DNA of 64,000 nt from Pseudalkalibacillus salsuginis (GTDB lineage: Bacteria; Bacillota; Bacilli; Bacillales; Fictibacillaceae): assembly GCF_021646685.1 (NCBI RefSeq), contig NZ_JAKJHW010000001.1, forward strand, positions 496,001-560,000, written 5' to 3'. Position numbers and translations under genes: made by a program. This document shows positions 30,447 to 38,551 of this stretch, in pieces. Below the pieces are notes generated by a model. That model was given only the letters and a program-made list of their open reading frames with translations. It was not told where the DNA came from and made no database searches. Position 1 is the stretch's first letter. Every line of letters begins with the position of its first letter.

Positions 30447-30992
30447 ATGAAAGAAAGAGGAGACAAGGTCCTAGGTGAAGAACGGAGGGACCTTTTGCTA
30501 CAATGGCTGAAACAAAGCAATTCACCGTTGACTGGTAGTTATCTCGCAAAGCAAACAAATGTGAGCCGGCAGGTGATCGTTCAAGATATCTCGTTGTTGA
30601 AGGCTAGAAATGAACCAATCATGGCTACTTCGCATGGGTACCTATACTTTCAGGCAGGTCCTACAAATCAAAAATATACAAGGATCATCGCATGCCAGCA
30701 TTCTTCTGAAGAAACAATGGATGAATTGAACACGATTGTAGATTTTGGCGCAACTGTAAAAGATGTGACGATTGAACATCCTGTTTATGGAGATTTGACA
30801 GGGGCGATCATGCTCAAAAATCGACATGATGTTGAACAGTTCATAAATAAGGTACAGGAGACGAACGCTTCATATCTGCTTGAACTGACAGGCGGAGTCC
30901 ACTTGCACACGATAGAAGCAGATTCAGAAGATCAACTTGATCAAGTATGCCTTGCATTAGAGGATAAAGGTTATTTGTTGCCACGTTCATAA
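30447..30992 (+). CDS. nadR: NAD biosynthesis transcription repressor NadR (NiaR/YrxA)
   Basis: Nicotinate-responsive repressor. The 181 residues have an N-terminal winged helix (about 8-60, SGYLAKQTN-like region VSRQVIVQDISLLKA). The C-terminal 3H domain (about 75-175) keeps its conserved histidines in IEHPVYGDL and ELTGGVHLHTIEA, the metal and nicotinate site. The ATG at 30447 has GGGAGGAG five bases upstream. In B. subtilis it is divergent from nifS-nadBCA, which it represses. Here those genes are absent and it is divergent from safA, so its targets must lie outside the window. Confidence 0.92.
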   Translation: MKERGDKVLGEERRDLLLQWLKQSNSPLTGSYLAKQTNVSRQVIVQDISLLKARNEPIMATSHGYLYFQAGPTNQKYTRIIACQHSSEETMDELNTIVDFGATVKDVTIEHPVYGDLTGAIMLKNRHDVEQFINKVQETNASYLLELTGGVHLHTIEADSEDQLDQVCLALEDKGYLLPRS

Positions 30993-31010
30993 TTTTGAAT
31001 GGATAAGGGG

Positions 31011-31051
31011 GTGTTTTCAATTTTCAACCGACAGAGGTCCAATTGAAACAC
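31011..31051. terminator. Hairpin between converging nadR and pheB
   Basis: GTGTTTTCAATT and AATTGAAACAC pair with one bulged base around a loop of about 18 bases, between the two converging stop codons. T runs are poor, so termination is only suggested by position. Confidence 0.4.
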
Positions 31052-31052
31052 T

Positions 31053-31502
31053 CTATGCTCCAGACCCGATTATATTTACTTGCCTTACATGCTCCAGCTT
31101 TTCAAGCGATTTAAGAATGCCGTTTATGTCTTCCTTAGAAGAAGCTGTTTCAATCGACATCGTGATATTCGCTCTTCCTTGCAGTGGGATTGTCTGGTGA
31201 ATCGTCAATATATTACAACCTAACTCAGCTAGAATCCCCAATAAGGACGATAAAGATCCAGAACGATCTTCTAAATGAATGGAGATCGATACGATTTTCT
31301 TTTGGACCATCGTTTCAAAAGGAAAAATCCGATCACGATATTTATAAAATGCACTCCTGCTTAAATCTACAGCTTTAACTGCTTCATTGATTGTATTTAC
31401 TTTTCCCGTCTCCAATAGCATTTTCGCTTCAAGAGTTTTCGTCATGGCTTCTGAAAGGACATCCTCCCTTACCAGATAAAAACGTTCCCCTTTATAATTC
31501 AT
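31053..31502 (-). CDS. pheB: ACT-domain protein PheB (UPF0735)
   Basis: The 149 residues comprise an N-terminal helical, helix-turn-helix-like part (about 1-65, [20 protein letters not shown]) and a C-terminal ACT domain (about 70-148, [18 protein letters not shown]). The product was once proposed to be a chorismate mutase but is better viewed as an ACT-type amino-acid-sensing protein of unknown target. In B. subtilis it precedes pheA (prephenate dehydratase); here pheA is missing and a repeat doublet separates pheB from obg. Confidence 0.9.
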   Translation of the reverse strand: MNYKGERFYLVREDVLSEAMTKTLEAKMLLETGKVNTINEAVKAVDLSRSAFYKYRDRIFPFETMVQKKIVSISIHLEDRSGSLSSLLGILAELGCNILTIHQTIPLQGRANITMSIETASSKEDINGILKSLEKLEHVRQVNIIGSGA

Positions 31503-31569
31503 CTTAAAGCCTCCTGTCAGGAATTATTACTTCAGTATAAAATGATTAGCATTTGTTAGCAAGCATCAA

Positions 31570-31738
31570 GAAAAGCGCAAACGCCCTGATCAACTACGAA
31601 GGTCACTGGAAGTCCGACGAGGAGGCTCGAACCAAACAAAGTTCGGTTCTGCGTGGGCAAATACTTCAAACTAAATCAATGTGTCGGCCGCCGCAGGAGG
31701 ATTGAAGTGATCCAAGTGGTTGGGCGATGGAGCTAGAC
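31570..31738 (+). repeat. Structured intergenic repeat, copy C (with apical insertion)
   Basis: Same family as 9544-9655. The 5' arm runs from GAAAAGCGC to about 31626, followed by roughly 60 bases of extra sequence in the apical loop that include a GAACC/GGTTC hairpin. The 3' arm then runs from CGCAGGAGG to CTAGAC. Pairings are conserved through changes on both sides: CGCCC/GGGCG, AACTAC/GTGGTT, GGTCACT/AGTGATC and AGTCC/GGATT. Confidence 0.85.
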
Positions 31739-31743
31739 AATAA

Positions 31744-31762
31744 GAAAAGCGTAAACGCCCTT
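31744..31762 (+). repeat. Structured intergenic repeat, copy D (19-bp stub)
   Basis: GAAAAGCGTAAACGCCCTT repeats the first bases of copy C five bases downstream of it. It is the remnant of the second member of a head-to-tail doublet. Confidence 0.7.
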
Positions 31763-31791
31763 CGAAACAGAATTTATATACTTCTTATCTT

Positions 31792-31817
31792 TAAAAAAGA
31801 CTGTCATAGCGACAGTC
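31792..31817 (-). terminator. Terminator of the spo0B-obg operon
   Basis: On the minus strand GACTGTC and GACAGTC form a perfect stem with a five-base loop followed by six T residues. The stem starts at the obg stop codon itself. Confidence 0.85.
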
Positions 31818-33103
31818 TATTCGATAAATTCAAATTCATAATCCATTATCCGGACGATATCCCCATCTTCAGCACCGCGTTTCCTCAGCGCTTCATCAAT
31901 TCCCATCCTTCTCATTTGTTGAGCAAATCGTCGAACCGATTCATCTCTAGAAAAGTCCGTCATTTTGAAGAGACGTTCAATTTTCAATCCGGAGATGACA
32001 AAGGTTCCATCATCTTCTCTGGAAAGTTCAAATGGCTGCTCTTCACGTTGATGCTTATATAGGACTCTATCATCCTTTTCTTCTTCATCTTCAATCAATG
32101 GAAACTCTGGGGTCGTTTCCAGCTTATTCGCAATTTCAAATAACAGATCCCTGACCCCATCTTTTGTAATCGCGGAGATTGGGAAAACTGGGTATTCATC
32201 ACCGACCTGTTCTTTGAATAGTTCCAAGTTTTCCTGTGCATCCGGCATATCCATTTTGTTTGCAACCACAAGTTGCGGCCGTTCGGTCAACCGTAAATTA
32301 TATTGCCTTAGCTCTTCATTGATCTTCAAAAAGTCCTCGTAAGGATCTCTACCTTCTATCCCTGACATATCAAGGACATGCACGATGACTCGTGTCCGTT
32401 CGATATGCCTTAAAAATTGATGGCCCAAGCCTACTCCTTCATGCGCTCCTTCAATCAGACCTGGCAAATCAGCCATGACAAAGCTCCGGTTATCATCTGT
32501 TTCAACAACACCTAGATTTGGGCTCAAAGTTGTAAAATGGTACTCTGCAATCTTGGGTTTAGCTGCTGAAACAACGGATAAGAGCGTGGATTTCCCTACA
32601 CTAGGAAAGCCTACAAGCCCAACATCTGCAAGCAGCTTCAATTCTAACGTAACTTCTCTTTCTTCACCTGGTTCACCATTTTCAGACAGTTCTGGTGCTG
32701 GGTTTTTAGGAGTTGCGAAACGTGTATTCCCGCGTCCACCACGGCCGCCTTTTGCAATAACTGCTTGCTGGCCGTGATCGACGAGATCAGCAATAGCCTT
32801 CCCTGTCCTGGCATCCGTCACGACTGTGCCCGGGGGAACTTTAATAATCATATTTTCCGCATTGCGGCCATGCATATTTTTAGACATTCCATTTTCTCCA
32901 CGGGGAGCTTTGAAGTGACGGTTGTAACGGAAATCCATTAATGTCCTTAACCCTTCTTCCACTTGGAAAATGACATCTCCGCCTTTTCCCCCGTCTCCTC
33001 CTGCCGGGCCACCGTCGGGTACATATTTCTCTCTTCGGAAAGCGACCATTCCATTACCGCCATCCCCAGATTTTATAAAAACCGTTACCTGATCGACAAA
33101 CAT
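31817..33103 (-). CDS. obgE: GTPase Obg
   Basis: Essential GTPase linked to 50S ribosome assembly, stress signalling and, in Bacillus, Spo0A activation. The 428 residues have the glycine-rich Obg fold (1-158, [18 protein letters not shown]). The G domain follows, with G1 [12 protein letters not shown]3 [16 protein letters not shown] and G4 NKMD (about 160-330). The OCT domain of Gram-positives lies at about 350-428. AGGTGAGG precedes the ATG. It lies 20 bases after spo0B, the classical spo0B-obg pair. Confidence 0.98.
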   Translation of the reverse strand: MFVDQVTVFIKSGDGGNGMVAFRREKYVPDGGPAGGDGGKGGDVIFQVEEGLRTLMDFRYNRHFKAPRGENGMSKNMHGRNAENMIIKVPPGTVVTDARTGKAIADLVDHGQQAVIAKGGRGGRGNTRFATPKNPAPELSENGEPGEEREVTLELKLLADVGLVGFPSVGKSTLLSVVSAAKPKIAEYHFTTLSPNLGVVETDDNRSFVMADLPGLIEGAHEGVGLGHQFLRHIERTRVIVHVLDMSGIEGRDPYEDFLKINEELRQYNLRLTERPQLVVANKMDMPDAQENLELFKEQVGDEYPVFPISAITKDGVRDLLFEIANKLETTPEFPLIEDEEEKDDRVLYKHQREEQPFELSREDDGTFVISGLKIERLFKMTDFSRDESVRRFAQQMRRMGIDEALRKRGAEDGDIVRIMDYEFEFIE

Positions 33104-33123
33104 GATATTTTCACCTCACCTTT

Positions 33124-33657
33124 TTATCCTATCTCAAGGATATACAACAGTTCATTTTCCTGACAGTAGCTTTCGACGATTCTGATTGAATTATGTAATG
33201 TATTCAGTGAGTCTAACGCCTTCCCATGATCCATATTGATCTTTCCAGCGAAATCATATGCAATTCTTGTCCTGTCATGCACCAACTGGATCGTAATCAT
33301 CAAATGTGGTTCACCGTCATCCCCCACCAAATTGTCAAGATGCCCGATGAATTCTTTCGTCCAATCATATATGGCGTCATCAAACGTGGATAGGTCCTTT
33401 TCTTCACCAATCACTTCGTAATCCATTCGATAGGCATTTTGCTGCCAATTATACGTCAATAAAAATTCAGCCATTTTGGGCATTCGAAGGTTAGAAACCT
33501 TCGCTTCGTTTTTCGCCTCTCGGACAACCTTGTCAATTATTTCTTTAGCGCGGTCAGTACGGTCCAGTGCCAAATTCCCTTTTATCAATTGAAGATGGTT
33601 CAGCCAATCATGCCGTGCATGACGCAATAGACTTACAGGATCCCAATTTCCCTTCAT
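33124..33657 (-). CDS. spo0B: Sporulation initiation phosphotransferase Spo0B
   Basis: Passes phosphate from Spo0F to Spo0A in the sporulation phosphorelay. The 177 residues open with the helical-hairpin dimerisation part, in which the phospho-accepting His sits in LLRHARHDWLNHLQLI, followed by a degenerate ATPase-like C-terminal domain. I chose the ATG at 33657 (GGGAG eight bases upstream) over a TTG six codons earlier. Low sequence conservation outside the His motif is normal for this family. Operon partner of obg. Confidence 0.93.
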   Translation of the reverse strand: MKGNWDPVSLLRHARHDWLNHLQLIKGNLALDRTDRAKEIIDKVVREAKNEAKVSNLRMPKMAEFLLTYNWQQNAYRMDYEVIGEEKDLSTFDDAIYDWTKEFIGHLDNLVGDDGEPHLMITIQLVHDRTRIAYDFAGKINMDHGKALDSLNTLHNSIRIVESYCQENELLYILEIG

Positions 33658-33883
33658 ATCAGCACTCCCAAACAATTAATCGTTTCCCATCTGGTCATTG
33701 AAAGTCATGCTGTGACTTTTTGATTTCAGCCCATTCACGCTCCATTTCATCACCATGAAGATCTTTTTCTAATTCCAGTAACGATCAACCATGATGAAAG
33801 ACGCGTAAAAAAAATATATATTCACACGAAGGAGCTGAAAATCAAATAAACGAACAAGCTTCATGATCAAAACTGTATAAGAA

Positions 33884-33914
33884 GAAAAAAACTCTAACCA
33901 GTCCGGTTAGAGTT
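33884..33914 (-). terminator. Terminator of the rplU-prp-rpmA operon
   Basis: On the minus strand AACTCTAACC and GGTTAGAGTT pair perfectly across five bases and end in seven T residues, just after the rpmA stop codon. Confidence 0.9.
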
Positions 33915-33920
33915 TAAGTG

Positions 33921-34211
33921 TTACGCTTCTTTGGCTACTGGGTAAACACTTACTTGCTTACGGTTACGTCCAAGGCGTTCAAAACGAACGACTCCGTCAA
34001 CCTTAGCGAATAAAGTGTCATCCCCGCCGCGGCCAACGTTATTACCAGGGTAGATCTTTGTTCCGCGTTGACGGAAAAGAATTGAACCACCTGTAACAGT
34101 TTGTCCGTCAGCTCTCTTAGCTCCTAGACGCTTAGAGATTGAGTCACGACCGTTCTTTGTACTACCAACACCCTTTTTGGATGCGAAGTACTGCAAGTTC
34201 ATTTTAAGCAT
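33921..34211 (-). CDS. rpmA: 50S ribosomal protein L27 (with cleavable N-terminal extension)
   Basis: L27 reaches the peptidyl-transferase centre with its N-terminal tail. The 96 residues begin [17 protein letters not shown]. The first residues up to the paired aromatic/small position are the Firmicute extension (LQFF-ASK type) that the protease Prp removes to expose the active tail. The rest is canonical ([32 protein letters not shown]). AAGGAGGTG precedes the ATG. The gene for the processing enzyme is immediately upstream. Confidence 0.98.
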   Translation of the reverse strand: MLKMNLQYFASKKGVGSTKNGRDSISKRLGAKRADGQTVTGGSILFRQRGTKIYPGNNVGRGGDDTLFAKVDGVVRFERLGRNRKQVSVYPVAKEA

Positions 34212-34231
34212 GAGATGCACCTCCTTAAAAC

Positions 34232-34555
34232 CTAATTAATTTTAATATATTGTCCATAGTCACGTTCGATTGACTTCAATGCTATCAGCATACCTTCAAG
34301 TAAAAGCTGTATCTTCTCTGATGTCTGTTTACTTACAGAGGAAGGTGTTTTGAATGTGAAATAGCCGCCGTCCTCCAAGGTCTCCACTTCAGGTTCAACC
34401 TCGCAGAGCTCTTCAATGGCATTGACAGCACCGAAGGAAACAGCTGTAACCGCTGCGCAGACGAGATCATGGCCATATGGACCAGATTCCGCATGCCCCG
34501 TTATGCTGAACGATACGATTTTACGCTGATCCCGAACTACATTGACATTTAACAT
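34232..34555 (-). CDS. prp: Ribosomal-processing cysteine protease Prp
   Basis: Cleaves the N-terminal extension of L27. The 107 residues carry the family's catalytic pair, His21 in TGHAESG and Cys33 in [15 protein letters not shown], with the acidic C-terminal half ([16 protein letters not shown]). The gene lies between rplU and rpmA (ysxB position), two bases after rplU and 20 bases before rpmA. The essential protease is thus made with its substrate. Confidence 0.95.
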   Translation of the reverse strand: MLNVNVVRDQRKIVSFSITGHAESGPYGHDLVCAAVTAVSFGAVNAIEELCEVEPEVETLEDGGYFTFKTPSSVSKQTSEKIQLLLEGMLIALKSIERDYGQYIKIN

Positions 34556-34557
34556 GA

Positions 34558-34866
34558 TTAAACGTTGATTTTCTCAATCACAACTTTAGTGTATGGTTGG
34601 CGATGTCCTTGTTTACGACGATAGTTCTTTTTAGGCTTGAACTTGTAAACAACCACTTTTTTCGCACGACCTTGCTTATCGACCTTTGCTGTTACAGTCG
34701 CTCCGTCTACTAGCGGACTTCCGACTTTAACGTCATTTCCACCTACCATCAATATACGGTCGAATGTAATTGTGTCACCAGCTTCTGCACTCACTTTCTC
34801 AATGTAAAGCTCTTGTCCTTCTTGGACACGGAATTGTTTTCCGCCAGTTTCAATAATTGCGTACAT
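34558..34866 (-). CDS. rplU: 50S ribosomal protein L21
   Basis: Early-assembling 23S rRNA-binding protein. The 102 residues run from [14 protein letters not shown] to the basic end ([19 protein letters not shown]), typical for the family. The ATG at 34866 has AGGAGGTG at the right distance; an in-frame ATG three codons earlier lies too close to that site. First gene of rplU-prp-rpmA, behind a long structured leader. Confidence 0.98.
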   Translation of the reverse strand: MYAIIETGGKQFRVQEGQELYIEKVSAEAGDTITFDRILMVGGNDVKVGSPLVDGATVTAKVDKQGRAKKVVVYKFKPKKNYRRKQGHRQPYTKVVIEKINV

Positions 34867-35127
34867 TATTTGCACCTCCTGTTTTACTCAGACTCGCCAT
34901 CGCAGGTGCTTCTGAATCAATATAGCCATCGTATTTCGTTGATGCGCCGTTACTGCGGTCCTCAAATAGAGCTTCCTATTATCTGGTCCTCAACTTTCGC
35001 ACCTCGAACTACTCGATTCTATTGGTTCAATTTCACATAAATTGAGCGTCGAATTCTGTGCTCAATTTAAGGGTTAAGCTTGAAAACCTGCTTTGTGCGG
35101 TTGGAGCATGAGGCTCCAAAGACTAAC
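34867..35127 (-). promoter_or_regulatory. Ribosomal protein L21 leader-like 5' region
   Basis: About 260 bases of transcribed leader precede rplU. On the minus strand it contains GGAGCC/GGCTCC-type pairing, the string CCGCACAAAGCAGG, and a long AAATTGAGC/GCTCAATTT hairpin, followed by further short inverted repeats. Bacillus species carry an autoregulatory L21 leader RNA in this position; the arrangement fits, but I could not fold it formally. Confidence 0.65.
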
Positions 35128-35133
35128 GAAAAA

Positions 35134-35163
35134 ATCATACCATAAAACAAAAGGTATTGTCAA
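35134..35163 (-). promoter_or_regulatory. SigA-type promoter of rplU
   Basis: TTGACA (35158-35163) and TATGAT (35134-35139) with an 18-base spacer on the minus strand; the -35 box abuts the stop codon of rng. Confidence 0.8.
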
Positions 35164-35165
35164 TG

Positions 35166-36623
35166 CTATTCCATACTTATACGAGATTCAATCTCACCGC
35201 ATCGACCAATTTGACGGATATGGAACATGGGATATTCAACATCCTTTTTTTCAGTTATATACAGTTTAGCAGATACCAGGCTCGAGAGTCTATCCTCCCT
35301 GTTTTCTCCTGGATCTGTTATAAAAAGCAGCAATGGATTCGTCGCTTCGATCCAAATGCCTTCCTCATCTGTATTCCGATGTTCGAATAATGTCCGTTCA
35401 AATGCATAATAGACCGATTCCACCGACAGCTGTCTATGACTTGCTTTACAGAGAAGACATTTTTCTGTCATTAATGCAGAGAGGCTGTCTTTTACCTTCT
35501 GTCGGGTGAGTTCCAATAATCCGAGTGCTGTAAATCCATGTACTCTCGTTCGAATTGGATCTTGATTAAGCCGATCTTCAAGAAGTTGGAGGACTTTCTT
35601 TTGTTGATCTTGATTGTCCATCCGGATGAAATCGATGACGATCATACCGCTTATATTGCGAAGCCGCAACTGTTTCGCGGCCTCGTCTGCAGCGTATAGA
35701 TTCGTCTCTAAAATCGATTGGCTACGATCTTGTTTACCAATATACTTTCCAGTGTTCACATCAATTACCGTTAAAGCTTCAGTCGGATCGATATTGATAT
35801 ACCCGCCATTCTTCAGCCAAACAACTGACTGCAGAGCTTTATGTATCGACTGCTCGATATCATAATGGGAGAAAATATTCTCGAATCTTTTATATAGCTG
35901 GGTCTGCTTAGAGAATTCCGGATAATTTTGTTTAAAGGATTGGTAATAGGTGAAATCATCAAAAATATATGCTGCTTGCTCATTAGATGTATGTGCCAAA
36001 GCGCGCTCAATCAGCGTGTTCCCTTCAAACAAGAGCGAAACCCGCTTCATGTTTCGCGCTTTTCCAGATAATGAGGTCCATTGCTCCCTGAGTCTCGATA
36101 CTTCTTGCTCTAGGATGTCAACAGATGTTTCTGTACTTGATGTCCGCATAATCAACCCTTCTTGACCGGTTATAAGACTAGTCCCAACGTCTTTCATACG
36201 AATTGTTTCCTCATCTGAGAGCTTTTTAGAAACCGCTGTATAGTTCCCGAACGGCAAATAAACAAGGTTTTCCCCGGGCAGTGTGATGTTTTCTGTAAGG
36301 AGAGGTCCCTTGCTTTTTGAAGCTTCCTTTTTAACTTGTACTATGATCCATTGGCCTTCATGAATCTTTTCAGATATAGAGTCCGTTTTCTTTCCTTTAT
36401 TTTTATCAACCAGATCAGTGTCATGGATGAAACCATTTTGCTCAAAACCAACATCCACAAAGGCAGCTTGTATACCAGGCAAAACTTTTGCAATACGGCC
36501 TAAATAAATATTTCCTGCTTTTGGATAGGCATTGGGTCGTTCAATCATCACTTCGATCAATTTTCCATCTTTGACAATCGCAGCTCTCTTTTCAGATGTC
36601 GTTACATTAAATAAAATCTGCAT
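35166..36623 (-). CDS. rng: Ribonuclease E/G family protein
   Basis: Endoribonuclease of the RNase G type, acting on AU-rich single-stranded RNA and 5' ends of rRNA. The 485 residues have the S1/RNase-H-like N-terminal region (about 35-125, YLGRIAKVLPGIQAAFVDVG). The DNase-I-like catalytic part holds the two metal-binding aspartates in DVNTGKYIG and IVIDFIRMD (about 290-345). A CLLC zinc-link-like pair lies near 410. The ATG at 36623 is preferred to an adjacent TTG. B. subtilis 168 lacks this gene and uses RNase Y and J instead. Confidence 0.93.
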   Translation of the reverse strand: MQILFNVTTSEKRAAIVKDGKLIEVMIERPNAYPKAGNIYLGRIAKVLPGIQAAFVDVGFEQNGFIHDTDLVDKNKGKKTDSISEKIHEGQWIIVQVKKEASKSKGPLLTENITLPGENLVYLPFGNYTAVSKKLSDEETIRMKDVGTSLITGQEGLIMRTSSTETSVDILEQEVSRLREQWTSLSGKARNMKRVSLLFEGNTLIERALAHTSNEQAAYIFDDFTYYQSFKQNYPEFSKQTQLYKRFENIFSHYDIEQSIHKALQSVVWLKNGGYINIDPTEALTVIDVNTGKYIGKQDRSQSILETNLYAADEAAKQLRLRNISGMIVIDFIRMDNQDQQKKVLQLLEDRLNQDPIRTRVHGFTALGLLELTRQKVKDSLSALMTEKCLLCKASHRQLSVESVYYAFERTLFEHRNTDEEGIWIEATNPLLLFITDPGENREDRLSSLVSAKLYITEKKDVEYPMFHIRQIGRCGEIESRISME

Positions 36624-36683
36624 CAATATGCTTCCTCACTTCTAAAAGTCAACGTTTACTTGAAATATGAATCTGTTTATATT

Positions 36684-37526
36684 TTAACGAAAAAGATCTT
36701 CGATTGCACATGTGCCAGCACTCTGCTTGAAATAAGCAGTCAATATATCTTTTTCTTTGCACATGTAAGGAGAAGCAGATTTTATTAATATATCATGACT
36801 GCAGCCTTTATAGAATCCTGACAGCACATTCTCTACAGTTGTCGTCGGCTGCACAGTAAGGATCTTGGATCGCATCGTTTTTTCCTTTCCAGTCATCCGT
36901 TCAAGCAAAAAGCGTATATATACATACGGCTGGTGTTTCCATTCAAAATAGTGGGCATAAAGCAAGAAGGATAAAATGATGATCAAGTTCAAGTGGACGG
37001 TAAACCAAATAAATGACACCACTGCAAAAATAAGAAGAAATCCGAAAGAGAGCATCAACATGGATTCCTTTGCTTTTTTATAAGGGAAAAACAATGTAAG
37101 CAATAGAAACAGGAGTTTCCCACCGTCCAGCGGCCAGATCGGAAGAAGGTTGAACAAAAATATCATCCAATTCATTTCTATGAGAAGTTCAAGCAATTGA
37201 GGATCCCCAATGCCAGCAGAGAGACAGGTCATACCACCTGCAATCATCCATATATGCTGGAGAGGTCCGGCTGCTGTTACAATGATCTCCTCATGATAAG
37301 GACGATTTCCGTATTCATCCATTTCTGCTACTCCGCCAAAGGGGAGCAATTCGACTTTAACCAATCGCCACTTAAAAAAGCTTGCAGCTAAAGCATGACC
37401 GAGCTCGTGAATAAGAATTACGAGAAATAAGATAAGGAATTCACGAAAATGACCGGTGATGACGCCAATCAAAGCAATCAGCCAAAGAAGCGGGTTTATT
37501 CGAATTAATTTGAGTACCGATAACAT
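36684..37526 (-). CDS. spoIVFB: Stage IV sporulation intramembrane metalloprotease SpoIVFB
   Basis: Site-2-protease that cleaves pro-SigK at the outer forespore membrane. Of 280 residues, six hydrophobic segments (about 10-200) hold the zinc motif LIHELGHAL (near 40-48) and the third ligand in NLLPIWPLDGGK (near 130). A C-terminal CBS domain (about 215-280), thought to sense ATP, follows. It overlaps the spoIVFA stop by one base, so the protease and its inhibitor are made together. Confidence 0.96.
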   Translation of the reverse strand: MLSVLKLIRINPLLWLIALIGVITGHFREFLILFLVILIHELGHALAASFFKWRLVKVELLPFGGVAEMDEYGNRPYHEEIIVTAAGPLQHIWMIAGGMTCLSAGIGDPQLLELLIEMNWMIFLFNLLPIWPLDGGKLLFLLLTLFFPYKKAKESMLMLSFGFLLIFAVVSFIWFTVHLNLIIILSFLLYAHYFEWKHQPYVYIRFLLERMTGKEKTMRSKILTVQPTTTVENVLSGFYKGCSHDILIKSASPYMCKEKDILTAYFKQSAGTCAIEDLFR

Positions 37527-38260
37527 TACTCAGATGACAGTACTTTCAAAGGATCTACAAACCCGCCGTCATCTTTGATTGCAAAATAGAACATCCCCGC
37601 TTCTGAACCTTCTTCTCTTGTCACTTTACCAATATTCGTACCCAAATCGATGTAATTATAAAGTTTGATGCTATCGGCAATTTTATCTAACTTTCCATAC
37701 CACGATTCACTTCCGTCAAAATGTTGGACAACAACAGTTTTACCTAATTCATCTTTTTCACCTACAAAAATGACAAAGCCCTCTTTAATGGCCGAGACAT
37801 CGGTTTGGTTCCCTGTCTCCAACAAAATGCCTTGTCCGTTGTCTTCAAAGGATTGAAGGACTTTCGTGTTTGCAGGTAATGCGTAACTTTGCATCTTCTT
37901 ACTCGTGCCGGCAACATTTTTATCTTTGTTTTCAGTGGGAAACAAGGCGATCGGCTGACCGAACCGATCTTCGTACCAACTTGCAATGGAGGCAAATTGA
38001 AATTCCTGTTCAAATGAATTATGGACAAAAGTACGCACAGGATTAAGGTTTTCGGATGGGTTCCTAAATACAATTCCTACAATCAAAAATAAACAAACGG
38101 CTGCCATTACTCGAAAAAGGAACCCTTGAGATGAAAATAAAGGGTGTCCCCCATTATTTGGACCTTTGTCATAGTTTGGGTAGGAATGATTGGTACCAGG
38201 CTTTTGGCTTTTTATATGATTGTGATACTTTTTCCGTATCTCATCTGCTCTGCTTTTCAT
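37526..38260 (-). CDS. spoIVFA: Stage IV sporulation protein SpoIVFA
   Basis: Membrane-anchored partner that holds SpoIVFB inactive with BofA until SpoIVB arrives from the forespore. The 244 residues have a basic, Asn/His-rich cytoplasmic N-terminal part and one transmembrane helix (about 60-80, FRVMAAVCLFLIVGIVF). A degenerate M23/LytM-like extracellular domain (about 140-240) reads VVQHFDGSESWYG, where a true peptidase has its HxH site; the zinc ligands are lost. I chose the ATG at 38260 (MKSRADEIRKK). Confidence 0.94.
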   Translation of the reverse strand: MKSRADEIRKKYHNHIKSQKPGTNHSYPNYDKGPNNGGHPLFSSQGFLFRVMAAVCLFLIVGIVFRNPSENLNPVRTFVHNSFEQEFQFASIASWYEDRFGQPIALFPTENKDKNVAGTSKKMQSYALPANTKVLQSFEDNGQGILLETGNQTDVSAIKEGFVIFVGEKDELGKTVVVQHFDGSESWYGKLDKIADSIKLYNYIDLGTNIGKVTREEGSEAGMFYFAIKDDGGFVDPLKVLSSE

Positions 38261-38291
38261 AAACACCCATCCTCTACATCAAGTTTGTACA

Positions 38292-38321
38292 TGTTTATGA
38301 CTTGTCCGGAGTGTTTATGAC
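38292..38321 (-). promoter_or_regulatory. Candidate SigE promoter of spoIVFA-spoIVFB
   Basis: GTCATAAA (38314-38321) and CATAAACA (38292-38299) with a 14-base spacer on the minus strand fit the SigE -35/-10 pattern and lie about 31 bases before the spoIVFA start. B. subtilis spoIVF is SigE-controlled. Confidence 0.5.
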
Positions 38322-38510
38322 AGGTTAAGAAGACGATATCGTTCAGGACCGGATAAAATGCCACTTCAACGATGAAGCCAGAATAAACCGGGATACGTTA
38401 GTTCATTTTTCATCATCATTATTCCGTATGTGAATTACTGGTAGTGCCAAGGATTGCGGAATCAATATGTTTAACTGTTTATCTTTCAACCTTCCATGAC
38501 CCAAATACAA

Positions 38511-38548
38511 AAGCCGGATCATCAGGATATCCTGCAGGATCCGGCTTA
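38511..38548 (-). terminator. Terminator of the mre-min operon
   Basis: On the minus strand AAGCCGGATC pairs with GATCCGGCTT, with further internal pairing, and is followed by TTTGTATTT; it lies four bases after the minD stop codon. Confidence 0.8.
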
Positions 38549-38551
38549 GGT

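Noticed and set aside
34867-35127. A short + strand coding sequence in the rplU leader
   Set aside because: The frame has no ribosome-binding site, and the region is better explained as the structured L21 leader.
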